Source: Actinoplanes oryzae (GTDB lineage: Bacteria; Actinomycetota; Actinomycetes; Mycobacteriales; Micromonosporaceae). Taken from it: DNA of 36,316 nt. Made by a program: the position numbers and the translations under genes. The notes under the pieces were generated by a model. That model ran no database searches, was not told the origin of the DNA, and saw only the letters and a list, made by a program, of their open reading frames with translations. This document shows positions 30,144-36,316 of this stretch, one piece after another (within the stretch, counting starts at the first letter, position 1; each line of letters begins with the position of its first letter). The DNA is taken from contig NZ_JAUQWH010000085.1 in assembly GCF_030757795.1 (NCBI RefSeq), positions 1 through 36,316 on the forward strand. Reading direction: 5' to 3'.

Positions 30144-31559
30144 ATGCGCCAGAGCTCGCTCGTGGTCGTCGCCAATCGCCTGCCCGTGGATGACAACAGC
30201 GCCTTCGACGGCGCCTTCGAGTGGCGGCGCAGCCCCGGAGGCCTGGCCGGGGCGCTGCACGCGATCCTCGAGCAGACGCCCGCCACGTGGGTCGGCTGGG
30301 CCGGTCACGAGGGGCCCGCGCCCGACCTGCCCGACATCGGCAGCCTGCGGATGAGCCCGATCGCCCTGTCCGCCGCCGATCTCACCGGCTACTACGAGGG
30401 CTTCGCCAACTCGACGCTGTGGCCGCTCTACCACGACGCCGTCGAGCAGGCCGTCTTCGACCGCGGCTGGTGGGAGACCTATCGCGAGGTCAACCGGCGC
30501 TTCGCCGAGGCCGCCGCGGAGGCCGTCGAGCCGGGCGGCACGGTCTGGGTGCAGGACTACCACCTGCAACTGGTGCCGCAGATGATCCGCGAGCGCCGGC
30601 CGGACGTCCTCATCGGCTTCTTCCTGCACGTCCCGTTCCCGCCGCCCGAGCTGTTCATGCAGCTCCCGCGGCGCACCGAGCTGCTGCGCGGCATGCTCGG
30701 CGCCGACCTGGTCGGCTTCCAGCGCCCCCAGGCCGCCCACAACATCGCCCAGCTGACCACCAAGCTGCTCGGCGGCGAGGTCACCGGCGACGACCAGATC
30801 TCCTTCGAGGGCCGGACCATCCGGACGGGCGCCTTCCCCATGTCGATCGACGTCGCCGAGATGCAGGCCCTCGCCGCCCGCCGCGACGTCCGCACCCGGG
30901 CCGCCCAGCTCCGCTCCGACCTGGGACGCCCCCGTCGGGTCCTGCTCAGCGTCGACCGCCTCGACTACATCAAGGGCATCGAGCAGCGCCTCACCGCCTA
31001 CAGCGAGCTCCTGCGCGACGGGCGGGTCAAGGTCCGCGACACCGTCATGGTCCAGGTCGCCGTCCCCAGCCGCGAACGCGTCGAGAAGTACCGCCGCCTG
31101 CGCGACCGCATCGAGAGCGAGGTCGGCCGGATCAACGGCGAGTACGGCCGCGTCGGCGAGCCGGCCATCCACTACCTCATCCAGCCCTTCGACCGGGCCG
31201 AGCTGGCGGCGCTCTACCAGACCGCCGACATCATGGTCGTCACCCCGCTGCGCGACGGCATGAACCTGGTCGCCAAGGAGTACGTCGCTGCCCGCGCCGA
31301 CGCCACGGGCGCCCTGGTCCTCAGCGAGTTCGCGGGCGCGGCCGACGAGTTCACCGACGCCTTCCAGGTCAACCCGCACGACGTCGATGGGCTCAAGGAG
31401 CGGCTGCTGCAGGCCCTGGAGGCCGGCCCCGCCGACCTGGAACGCCGCATGACCGCGATGCGCGAGCACCTGACCGGCCACGACATCGTCCAGTGGGCCC
31501 GCTCCTACCTGACGGCCCTCGACAGCAGCGGCCAGGTCGCCGCGCGCCTTCCCCGCTGA
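30144..31559 (+). CDS. otsA: Alpha,alpha-trehalose-phosphate synthase
   Basis: 471 residues, GT20 family, typical length. It joins UDP- or GDP-glucose to glucose 6-phosphate to give trehalose 6-phosphate. Motifs: VVVANRLPVDDN, RRSPGGLAGALHAIL with the Gly-rich glucose-6-phosphate loop, WVQDYHLQLVPQMIRERRPD, GFFLHVPFPPPELF, VDRLDYIKGIEQRLTAYSEL and PLRDGMNLVAKEYVA. Actinomycetes use trehalose as osmolyte and spore reserve. No otsB phosphatase gene follows. The gene faces the convergent GNAT gene across a 158-nt spacer that contains a 17-bp repeat. Confidence 0.96.
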   Translation: MRQSSLVVVANRLPVDDNSAFDGAFEWRRSPGGLAGALHAILEQTPATWVGWAGHEGPAPDLPDIGSLRMSPIALSAADLTGYYEGFANSTLWPLYHDAVEQAVFDRGWWETYREVNRRFAEAAAEAVEPGGTVWVQDYHLQLVPQMIRERRPDVLIGFFLHVPFPPPELFMQLPRRTELLRGMLGADLVGFQRPQAAHNIAQLTTKLLGGEVTGDDQISFEGRTIRTGAFPMSIDVAEMQALAARRDVRTRAAQLRSDLGRPRRVLLSVDRLDYIKGIEQRLTAYSELLRDGRVKVRDTVMVQVAVPSRERVEKYRRLRDRIESEVGRINGEYGRVGEPAIHYLIQPFDRAELAALYQTADIMVVTPLRDGMNLVAKEYVAARADATGALVLSEFAGAADEFTDAFQVNPHDVDGLKERLLQALEAGPADLERRMTAMREHLTGHDIVQWARSYLTALDSSGQVAARLPR

Positions 31560-31647
31560 CCGCGGGCACCTCCCGGGCCGCCGCCACTCCCCCGTCGCCG
31601 CCCTCCCTCGTCGGCCCACGGCCGTCGGCGACTCCTGGCCGGTCGAC

Positions 31648-31709
31648 GGCTCCCGGCCCCCGGTGGCTCCCGGCCCCCGGTGGCTCCCGGCCCCCGGTGG
31701 CTCCCGGCC
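31648..31709. repeat. 17-bp tandem repeat between otsA and the GNAT gene
   Basis: GGCTCCCGGCCCCCGGT at 31648, 31665 and 31682, identical, with a fourth partial copy at 31699-31709. It lies between two convergent genes, where it may help end both transcripts. The rest of the spacer (31560-31647) holds nothing recognisable. Confidence 0.9.
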
Positions 31710-31717
31710 GGGCGGTT

Positions 31718-32206
31718 TCAGTCGTCTTCGAGGATCGCGTAGAGGTCGGAGTCGCGCCAGCCGGTGCTGAGCCGCATGGTGCCCCGCATGCGACCCTCGT
31801 AGCGCATGCCGATCCTGCGGAGGACCGCCGCCGACGCGAGGTTCCGCGGATCGCAGGTGGCGTAGACGCGGTGCCGGGCGTACTCGTCGAAGCCCAGCCG
31901 GAGCAGCAGGCGCGCCGCAGCCGTGGCGACGCCCTGACCCCGGTGCGCGGGATGCACGACGTAGCCGATCTCGGCGGTCGTCGGGCCGCGCAGCAGCAGC
32001 TCCGCCGTGCCCACGAGACCGCCGTCCCGCAGCACGGCGAAGACCAGCCGCTCCGGGCCCGCTGTGACCGCCTCGCGGACGTAGGCGGCCGTCTCCTCCT
32101 CCGTGTTCGGGCCCCACGGCTGGAAGGGGGACGACTCGGGCAGGCGGGCGTAGTCGTGCACCGCCGCGATGTCGTCCAAGGTCAAGGGTCGCAGGGCCAC
32201 GGTCAC
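31718..32206 (-). CDS. GNAT-family N-acetyltransferase, RimJ-like
   Basis: 162 residues. GNAT fold with TVALRPLTLDDIAAVHDYAR at the start, AEIGYVVHPAHRGQGVATAA as the acetyl-CoA-binding motif A (RGQGVA), and the C-terminal strand FDEYARHRVYATCDPRNLAS then AAVLRRIGMRYEG, a RimJ/RimL-type ending. Substrate (ribosomal-protein N-terminus, antibiotic or metabolite) unknown. The GTG start overlaps the TGA of the hydrolase gene (GTGA), so it is the last member of a coupled chain. Confidence 0.92.
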   Translation of the reverse strand: MTVALRPLTLDDIAAVHDYARLPESSPFQPWGPNTEEETAAYVREAVTAGPERLVFAVLRDGGLVGTAELLLRGPTTAEIGYVVHPAHRGQGVATAAARLLLRLGFDEYARHRVYATCDPRNLASAAVLRRIGMRYEGRMRGTMRLSTGWRDSDLYAILEDD

Positions 32207-32958
32207 TGCGGCAGCTCCTTGACCAGCCAGTCGAGGATCGCGTCGATCGGTTCCTCCCAGCCCGGCGCCAGCATCAGGTCGTGCCCCATGCCGGGGAAGA
32301 GCAGCGGCGCGCTGCCGTAGCGGGCGGCCGCGGCGTCCAGCGAACGGCGGGTGACCACGCGGTCGTCGGGGCTGCCCAGGACCAGGGTGGGCGGGCTACC
32401 CACCGGCTCGCCCGGGTCGGGCGCCAGGAGCAGCTCGCGGCAGAGCCGGGCGGGAACGCCGGCGACCCGGGCGGTGTCCGCCAGCCCGAGCTGCGGCGCC
32501 GAGAGCCGCAACGACCGCCCGAGCAGCGCCGGCAGCGCACCGGCCGGGTTGGCCCGGAGCGCGGCGCCCACGGCCGCCCAGCCGTTGAGCAGCGGCGCGG
32601 AGAGCACCGCCGCCCGGGCCGGGTAGCGGGCGAGGGCGTGGGCGACGACGAGGGCGCCGAAGCCGTGTCCGATCAGGACGGTCTGTCGCGGCAGACCGGC
32701 GGCCACTTGGACGACGTCGTGGACATAGGCGCGCAGGGTGCCGTGCTGGCGCGGACTGACGGCGTACGCCGGGAAGCCCCGGGTCGCCGCATGGCCGAGC
32801 CAGTGCTCCCGGAACGACCAGGCAGCATGCCCGAGCCCCGGCACGAAGAGCATCGGCGGACGCCCGTCGTCGGGGTGCGGCAGGGCGCTGAGCACCTCCC
32901 GCTTGACCGGCGGCACCGGCGACGTCCAGTCCTCCATCCGCAGCACGCGGGGGCTCAT
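32203..32958 (-). CDS. Alpha/beta hydrolase
   Basis: 251 residues from the ATG at 32958, which overlaps the stop codon of the second mini-ORF. Alpha/beta hydrolase fold: MLFVPGLGHAAWSFREHWLG, the nucleophile elbow VLIGHGFGALVVAHAL in which the usual GxSxG Ser is replaced by Phe (GHGFG), an Asp in LVLGSPDDRVVTRRSL, and His in LFPGMGHDLMLAPGWEEP. The lost serine suggests a non-hydrolytic or altered role unless the alignment is off by one. It lies in a coupled chain after a flavin monooxygenase, recalling monooxygenase/esterase pairs. Confidence 0.85.
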   Translation of the reverse strand: MSPRVLRMEDWTSPVPPVKREVLSALPHPDDGRPPMLFVPGLGHAAWSFREHWLGHAATRGFPAYAVSPRQHGTLRAYVHDVVQVAAGLPRQTVLIGHGFGALVVAHALARYPARAAVLSAPLLNGWAAVGAALRANPAGALPALLGRSLRLSAPQLGLADTARVAGVPARLCRELLLAPDPGEPVGSPPTLVLGSPDDRVVTRRSLDAAAARYGSAPLLFPGMGHDLMLAPGWEEPIDAILDWLVKELPQ

Positions 32959-33014
32959 CGCTCGGACTCCGTCCGGTCGCAGGAAATGAGCCGCGACGTC
33001 GCCGCGCGGCTCAT
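32955..33014 (-). CDS. Mini-ORF 2 of a tandem pair (19 aa)
   Basis: Encodes MSRAATSRLISCDRTESER. Its ATG (33014) overlaps the stop of mini-ORF 1 and its TGA overlaps the ATG of the hydrolase, both as ATGA. The first 29 nt form a perfect inverted repeat: ATGAGCCGCG (33014-33005) and CGCGGCTCAT (32995-32986) with a 9-nt loop, so the start codon lies in a hairpin in the mRNA. Confidence 0.4.
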   Translation of the reverse strand: MSRAATSRLISCDRTESER

Positions 33015-33070
33015 CGGGCGGACTCCGTCCGGTCGCACGAGACAAGGCGCGACGTCGGCACGCGGCTCAT
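33011..33070 (-). CDS. Mini-ORF 1 of a tandem pair (19 aa)
   Basis: Encodes MSRVPTSRLVSCDRTESAR. ATG at 33070 overlaps the stop of the flavin monooxygenase gene and its TGA overlaps the start of mini-ORF 2. No own ribosome binding site is seen; translation would depend on ribosomes ending at the monooxygenase stop. Fifteen of 19 residues match mini-ORF 2. Confidence 0.4.
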   Translation of the reverse strand: MSRVPTSRLVSCDRTESAR

Positions 33071-34392
33071 CGGGCGGGCTCCATCTCGTCGAGCAGGCCC
33101 TGGACGGCGCGCAGGTAGGAGAGGTGGCCCACCTCGAACCAGTGGCGGGACGAGGGCACGACCTTCAGGCGGGTCCAGCTGCGCAGCGGCCGGGACGACT
33201 CCTTCTGCTGGACGGCGGCCGCGCGGTCCGGGTCCGTCAGCCGCAGCCGCAGCCAGCGGGCGACGGCGACGCTCTGCCAGTGGGCCAGCGGGAACAGCCC
33301 GGAGTCGCTCTGCACGAGCCCGACCACGGCGAGCGTCGGGTGCTTGCGCGCGAACGTGTGCAGGTGCAGGTCGGGGCGGCCGTCCTCGTCCAGGTCGAGC
33401 AGCTCGGGCGCCAGGAAGTCGAAGCGCGGCAGGTAGCCGGTGGCGGTCACGACGAGGTCCGGGTCGATGCGCCGGCCGTCGGCGAGCTCCACCGTGGAGC
33501 CCTCCATGCGGGCCACGTCGCTGACGGCGGTGATCCGGCCGTGGCCCAGATAGTAGGCGAGCTGGCTGTTGACGACGGGATGGCTCTCGTACGGGCGGTG
33601 GTCCGGCGCCGGCAACCCGAAGCGCGTGAGGTCGCCGACGGTCAGGCGCAGCACCCGCTCGTAGAGCCACTGGGGCAGGCGCCAGCGCAGCAGCATCTGG
33701 TCGAGGGGGCGGCCGAGGAGGTACTTGGGGGCGTACCAGTAGCCGCGCCGCGTGGAGTGCCAGACCGTCTCCGCCTGCTGGGCCGCCTCGACGGCGATGT
33801 CGCAGCCGCTGTTGCCGCCGCCCACGACCAGCACCTTGCGGCCGCGCAGCTGCGCCGGGTCCTTGAACGCCGAGGCGTGCATCACCTTGCCCCGGAAGCC
33901 GGAGGTGTCCACGGAGAACGGCTTCGGCGACCAATTGTGCCCGTTGGCGGCGACCACGGCCGCGTAGCGCTGGACCCGCTCGGCGCCGCCGCCGGTGCTG
34001 CGCGTGGTGACCTCCCAGCGGCCGTCGCCGGTCGGGGTCACCGCGACCACCTCGGTGCCGAACCAGATGCTGTCGCGCAGCCCGAAGTGCTCGGCGTAGC
34101 GCTCGAGATAGCCCAGCAGCCGGGTGTGGTGGGGATAGTCCGGCCAGTCGTCCGGCATCGGGAAGTCGGGGAACTCGGTGAGCGGGCGTGAGGAGACCAG
34201 GTGCATCGACGCGTAGACGGGACTGCGGTCGTGACGCCAGTTCCAGGCGCCGCCGACCGAGGTCTCCCGCTCGTAGCAGTCGACCGAGAAGCCCTGCTCA
34301 CGCAGGTTCTTGACGGTGGCCAGACCGCTGGCGCCCGCACCGATCACGCAGACCGCGTCGTGCCGGTCGGCGATGTCAGGGGTGTCTTGCAC
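33067..34392 (-). CDS. Flavin-containing monooxygenase
   Basis: 441 residues. FAD-binding GxGxxG at residues 18-23 (AVCVIGAGASGLATV), GGAWNWRHDRSPVYASMHLV, the FMO-identifying segment FRGKVMHASAFK, NADPH-binding VLVVGGGNSGCDIAVEAA, and the ATGY motif (LVVTATGYLPRFDFL). The group B enzymes oxygenate soft nucleophiles or ketones (N-, S- or Baeyer-Villiger oxidation). Start GTG at 34392 is preceded by GAGGA at 7 nt. It leads a chain with two mini-ORFs, hydrolase and acetyltransferase joined by 4-nt overlaps. Substrate not predictable. Confidence 0.94.
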   Translation of the reverse strand: MQDTPDIADRHDAVCVIGAGASGLATVKNLREQGFSVDCYERETSVGGAWNWRHDRSPVYASMHLVSSRPLTEFPDFPMPDDWPDYPHHTRLLGYLERYAEHFGLRDSIWFGTEVVAVTPTGDGRWEVTTRSTGGGAERVQRYAAVVAANGHNWSPKPFSVDTSGFRGKVMHASAFKDPAQLRGRKVLVVGGGNSGCDIAVEAAQQAETVWHSTRRGYWYAPKYLLGRPLDQMLLRWRLPQWLYERVLRLTVGDLTRFGLPAPDHRPYESHPVVNSQLAYYLGHGRITAVSDVARMEGSTVELADGRRIDPDLVVTATGYLPRFDFLAPELLDLDEDGRPDLHLHTFARKHPTLAVVGLVQSDSGLFPLAHWQSVAVARWLRLRLTDPDRAAAVQQKESSRPLRSWTRLKVVPSSRHWFEVGHLSYLRAVQGLLDEMEPAR

Positions 34393-34424
34393 CCCGGAAT
34401 CCTCGCGTCACTGCGAAGGCAGCG

Positions 34425-35117
34425 TCAACTCCGCTTCGTTTCCGCCAGGGCAGGCAAGGTCAACTCCGCCAGTACGGGAAGATGATCGCTCGCCCGGCGG
34501 GCCGCCGCAGTGTCCACGGCCTCGAAGCGGGTGACCTGGACCCCGGGCGAGACGAACATCCCGTCGATCCGCCGGTCGGGCAGCCGCGCCGGGAAGGTGA
34601 ATCCGCCCTCGGGGGACACGTATCCGTCGGCGACCGTACGCCAGGCTCCCCCGCCGGGGCCCTCGTTGAGATCGGCGGCGGCGATCACCGGGCCCTCGGC
34701 CGCGACGAGAGCCTCTTTCCACAGTGCCGCCTGCGCCGGCCGCTCGACCGGGTCGGTGGCCAGGTGCGAGCCCGAGATCGTGAACCGGCCGCCCGGGACG
34801 GCGCAGCGCGCGAACGCCGCCCCGCGCATGTGCCGCCCCGGCGTCAGCGGGTACTGCAGGCACCAGGTCGCCTGCACCCGGACCCGCAGGCTGACCAGGA
34901 TCAGGTTGCCGAGCGAGGGCAGGCCGCCGGCCGCCACGAGCAGGCCGCACCCGTCGGCGAGCGCGGCGCACTTGTGCCGCCAGCGGAAGCGCCGCGGCGC
35001 CTCCTGCACGACCATGACGTCCGGGGCCAGCTCGCGGACCAGGCCGGTGAGGGCGGCCCGGTCGTCGCGCAGCCCGTGCACGTTCCAGCTGAGCACCCGC
35101 AGCGGGACCCCGGACAC
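34425..35117 (-). CDS. Endonuclease/exonuclease/phosphatase family protein
   Basis: 230 residues from the GTG at 35117, 5 nt after the glucokinase stop codon. The fold of DNase I and inositol phosphatases is seen in LRVLSWNVHGLRDD (metal Asn), APDVMVVQEAP (metal Glu), FTISGSHLATDP (catalytic His), VIAAADLNEGP (Asp/Asn pair) and ASDHLPVLAEL (final Asp-His). All catalytic residues appear intact. The likely reaction is hydrolysis of a phosphodiester or phosphomonoester; no signal peptide is visible. It is co-transcribed with the ROK kinase. Confidence 0.88.
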   Translation of the reverse strand: MSGVPLRVLSWNVHGLRDDRAALTGLVRELAPDVMVVQEAPRRFRWRHKCAALADGCGLLVAAGGLPSLGNLILVSLRVRVQATWCLQYPLTPGRHMRGAAFARCAVPGGRFTISGSHLATDPVERPAQAALWKEALVAAEGPVIAAADLNEGPGGGAWRTVADGYVSPEGGFTFPARLPDRRIDGMFVSPGVQVTRFEAVDTAAARRASDHLPVLAELTLPALAETKRS

Positions 35118-35122
35118 GACGC

Positions 35123-36094
35123 TCAGATCCGCCGGGCCAGGTCCGCCGCGCCCAGCACGCCGGCCGTGTTGCCGGTCTCCGCCGCGACGATGGGCGCCAC
35201 CGGGAAGCGGTTGCGGTCGGCCAGCTGCTCGGCGTAGGTCGCCTGGGTCGGGCCCATCAGCAGCTCCCCGGCGTCGATCACGCCGCCGCCGACGACCAGC
35301 ACCTGCGGGTCGAAGGCCTGTGCGAGGTCGGCCATCGCCACCCCGAGCCAGTAGCCGATCTGCGCGAACGCGTCCCGGGCCACGGCGTCCCCGGCCTGCG
35401 CGGCCTCGGTGATCTGGCGGCCGGTGATCGCGTCGGCGTCCCCGCCGGCCAGCTGCAGCAGCAGCGCCGCCTTCTCCGGCTCCTGCCGGGCGCCGGCGCG
35501 GGCGAAGCGGACCAGCGCCTTGCCGCTCGCGTACTGCTCCAGGCAGCCCAGCCGCCCGCAGCCGCACGGGTGGCCGCCGTTGACCGACTGGATGTGCCCC
35601 AGCTCGCCCGCGATGCCGTTCGCCCCGCGCCAGAGCTTGCCGCCCAGCACGATCCCGCCGCCGATGCCCGTCCCGACGGTGATCATCACCATCGAGTCGT
35701 CCGCCTGCCGCGCCGCGCCGAAGCGGAACTCGGCCCAGGCGGCCACGTTGGCGTCGTTCTCCAGCACGGTCGGCAGCCCGACGGCCTTCGCCACGTAGTC
35801 GCGCACCGGCTCGTCGCGCCACGCCAGGTTGGGCGCGAACAGCACGGTCGCCCCGGCGGCGTCGATCCACGCGGCGGCCCCGATGCCCACGGCCGTGGCC
35901 TCCGGGTGCAGCGCCGCCAGCTCGGTCGCCACCGCCACGATGGTGTCGCGCGTGCCGGCGGGGTCGTCGGCCGGGGTGTCGCGGCGCGTCTGCGCGATCA
36001 CCTGCCCCCGCTCGTCGACCACACCGCCGGCCACCTTCGTGCCGCCGACGTCGATTCCGATGGTCAGCGCCACGCTGCCCGTCCCCTCTGTCAT
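35123..36094 (-). CDS. glk: ROK-family glucokinase
   Basis: 323 residues from the ATG at 36094 (a GTG at 36076 is possible). ROK features: phosphate-1 motif LTIGIDVGGTKVAGGVVDE, VLENDANVAAWAEF with the catalytic Asp, ITVGTGIGGGIVLGG, the zinc-binding stretch GELGHIQSVNGGHPCGCGRL followed by GCLEQYASG, and VLVVGGGVI. It phosphorylates glucose to glucose 6-phosphate in the cytoplasm; in actinomycetes such GlkA-type enzymes also take part in glucose repression, which is family knowledge. TATCGC lies 7 nt before the ATG. Confidence 0.95.
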   Translation of the reverse strand: MTEGTGSVALTIGIDVGGTKVAGGVVDERGQVIAQTRRDTPADDPAGTRDTIVAVATELAALHPEATAVGIGAAAWIDAAGATVLFAPNLAWRDEPVRDYVAKAVGLPTVLENDANVAAWAEFRFGAARQADDSMVMITVGTGIGGGIVLGGKLWRGANGIAGELGHIQSVNGGHPCGCGRLGCLEQYASGKALVRFARAGARQEPEKAALLLQLAGGDADAITGRQITEAAQAGDAVARDAFAQIGYWLGVAMADLAQAFDPQVLVVGGGVIDAGELLMGPTQATYAEQLADRNRFPVAPIVAAETGNTAGVLGAADLARRI

Positions 36095-36108
36095 CCCGGA
36101 CGCGATAG

Positions 36109-36316
36109 TCAGTCGCGCCCGTCTTGCTCCGCGGCGCCGGGGTGCTCCTCCGGCGCTGCCACATCATGATCTACTGCGGAGGATCCTGCCACGACACTTT
36201 CGCCCGCTTTGCCGCCGTTTGCGGTGGCTGCGGCCCAGACATCGCCGGTGTGCCCGGTCACGACAGGCTCCCCCGCCGCGGCGTCGCGCGGCGCAGCGGT
36301 GTCGCGCGGCGCAGCG
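36109..36316 (-). CDS. C-terminal end of an Ala-rich protein, partial
   Basis: An open minus-strand frame enters from the window edge and stops at 36109, 14 nt before the glucokinase start. The 68 visible residues are low complexity: a repeated AAPRDT/AAPRDA from an 18-bp tandem repeat at 36283-36316, then EPVVTGHTGDVWAAATANGG and an acidic end finishing AAEQDGRD. No domain is visible. Third positions are less GC-rich than in the neighbours. It may be the disordered tail of a larger protein or non-coding. Confidence 0.35.
   Translation of the reverse strand, partial: AAPRDTAAPRDAAAGEPVVTGHTGDVWAAATANGGKAGESVVAGSSAVDHDVAAPEEHPGAAEQDGRD

Larger units (their letters stand above)
32953..33070 (-). 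repeat. 56-bp tandem duplication spanning two mini-ORFs
   Basis: GCTCAT recurs at 32953, 33009 and 33065, a 56-bp period; two full units plus the start of a third. The two mini-ORF units differ at 9 of 60 nt. A 60-nt ORF with 4-nt overlaps gives exactly the 56-bp period, so each unit keeps both ATGA junctions. Confidence 0.9.

Noticed and set aside
32958..33045. N-terminal extension of the hydrolase to 33045
   Set aside because: The extra residues are an out-of-frame reading of the duplicated mini-ORFs; the 32958 ATG has the ATGA junction.

Overview
The window is high-GC, densely packed DNA with frequent GTG starts, many 4-nt stop/start overlaps (ATGA/GTGA) and many leaderless promoters (TAnnnT placed 6-7 nt before the start codon). 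It looks like the chromosome of a filamentous actinomycete, probably Micromonosporaceae (Actinoplanes- or Micromonospora-like). That assignment is inferred from gene content (PASTA kinase next to an Rv2175c-type protein, class II DAHP synthase, secreted chitinase, Rv2179c-type exoribonuclease) and not from a database match. I found no rRNA, tRNA, CRISPR array, IS element or prophage.

Layout. 1-3.2 kb: two MFS exporters and three regulators, including an autoregulated-looking MarR-MFS-HTH operon. 3.3-5.5 kb: HNH nuclease, then metF translationally coupled to a CDP-alcohol phosphotransferase. 5.5-11.4 kb: a polyprenyl diphosphate synthase (idsA) facing two small lycopene-cyclase subunits that share an operon with an Rv2175c-like DNA-binding protein; then a proline-rich membrane protein, the PASTA kinase pknL, and endonuclease IV coupled to it. 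With aroG at 15-16.4 kb and the Rv2179c-like exoribonuclease at 23.9 kb this recalls the Mycobacterium tuberculosis Rv2172c-Rv2179c neighbourhood, with lycopene-cyclase genes where mycobacteria carry the mannosyltransferase gene mptA (Rv2174). 11.4-14 kb: LacI and MerR regulators, a DUF3224 protein and a tandem hairpin repeat. 14-16.4 kb: threonine aldolase overlapping aroG. 16.5-19.3 kb: secreted GH18 chitinase, glutathione peroxidase and DUF429 protein. 19.3-22.9 kb: proC, a phosphofructokinase with the pyrophosphate-type signature, a PNPOx-fold stress protein, and a Crp-family regulator preceded by two overlapping small ORFs.

23-29 kb: APH-fold protein, exoribonuclease, AraC regulator and VOC protein on the plus strand; a methyltransferase and a P450 on the minus strand that share a start-site sequence; and, divergent from the P450, a coupled HTH-DUF2087/ATP-grasp pair. 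The last four could form a small biosynthetic unit. 29-31.6 kb: a DUF308-like membrane protein whose stop codon lies in a 13-bp tandem repeat, then otsA. 31.7-34.4 kb: an unbroken coupled chain of flavin monooxygenase, two tandemly duplicated 19-codon mini-ORFs, alpha/beta hydrolase and GNAT acetyltransferase. 34.4-36.3 kb: an endonuclease/exonuclease/phosphatase protein, a ROK glucokinase and the C-terminal end of an Ala-rich protein.

The observations most worth following up are the duplicated coupled mini-ORFs at 32955-33070, the two small ORFs upstream of the Crp gene, the array of UUCG hairpins at 13853-13956, the mirror-image leaderless metF/idsA promoters around a perfect 25-bp palindrome, and the shared element at the P450 and methyltransferase starts.
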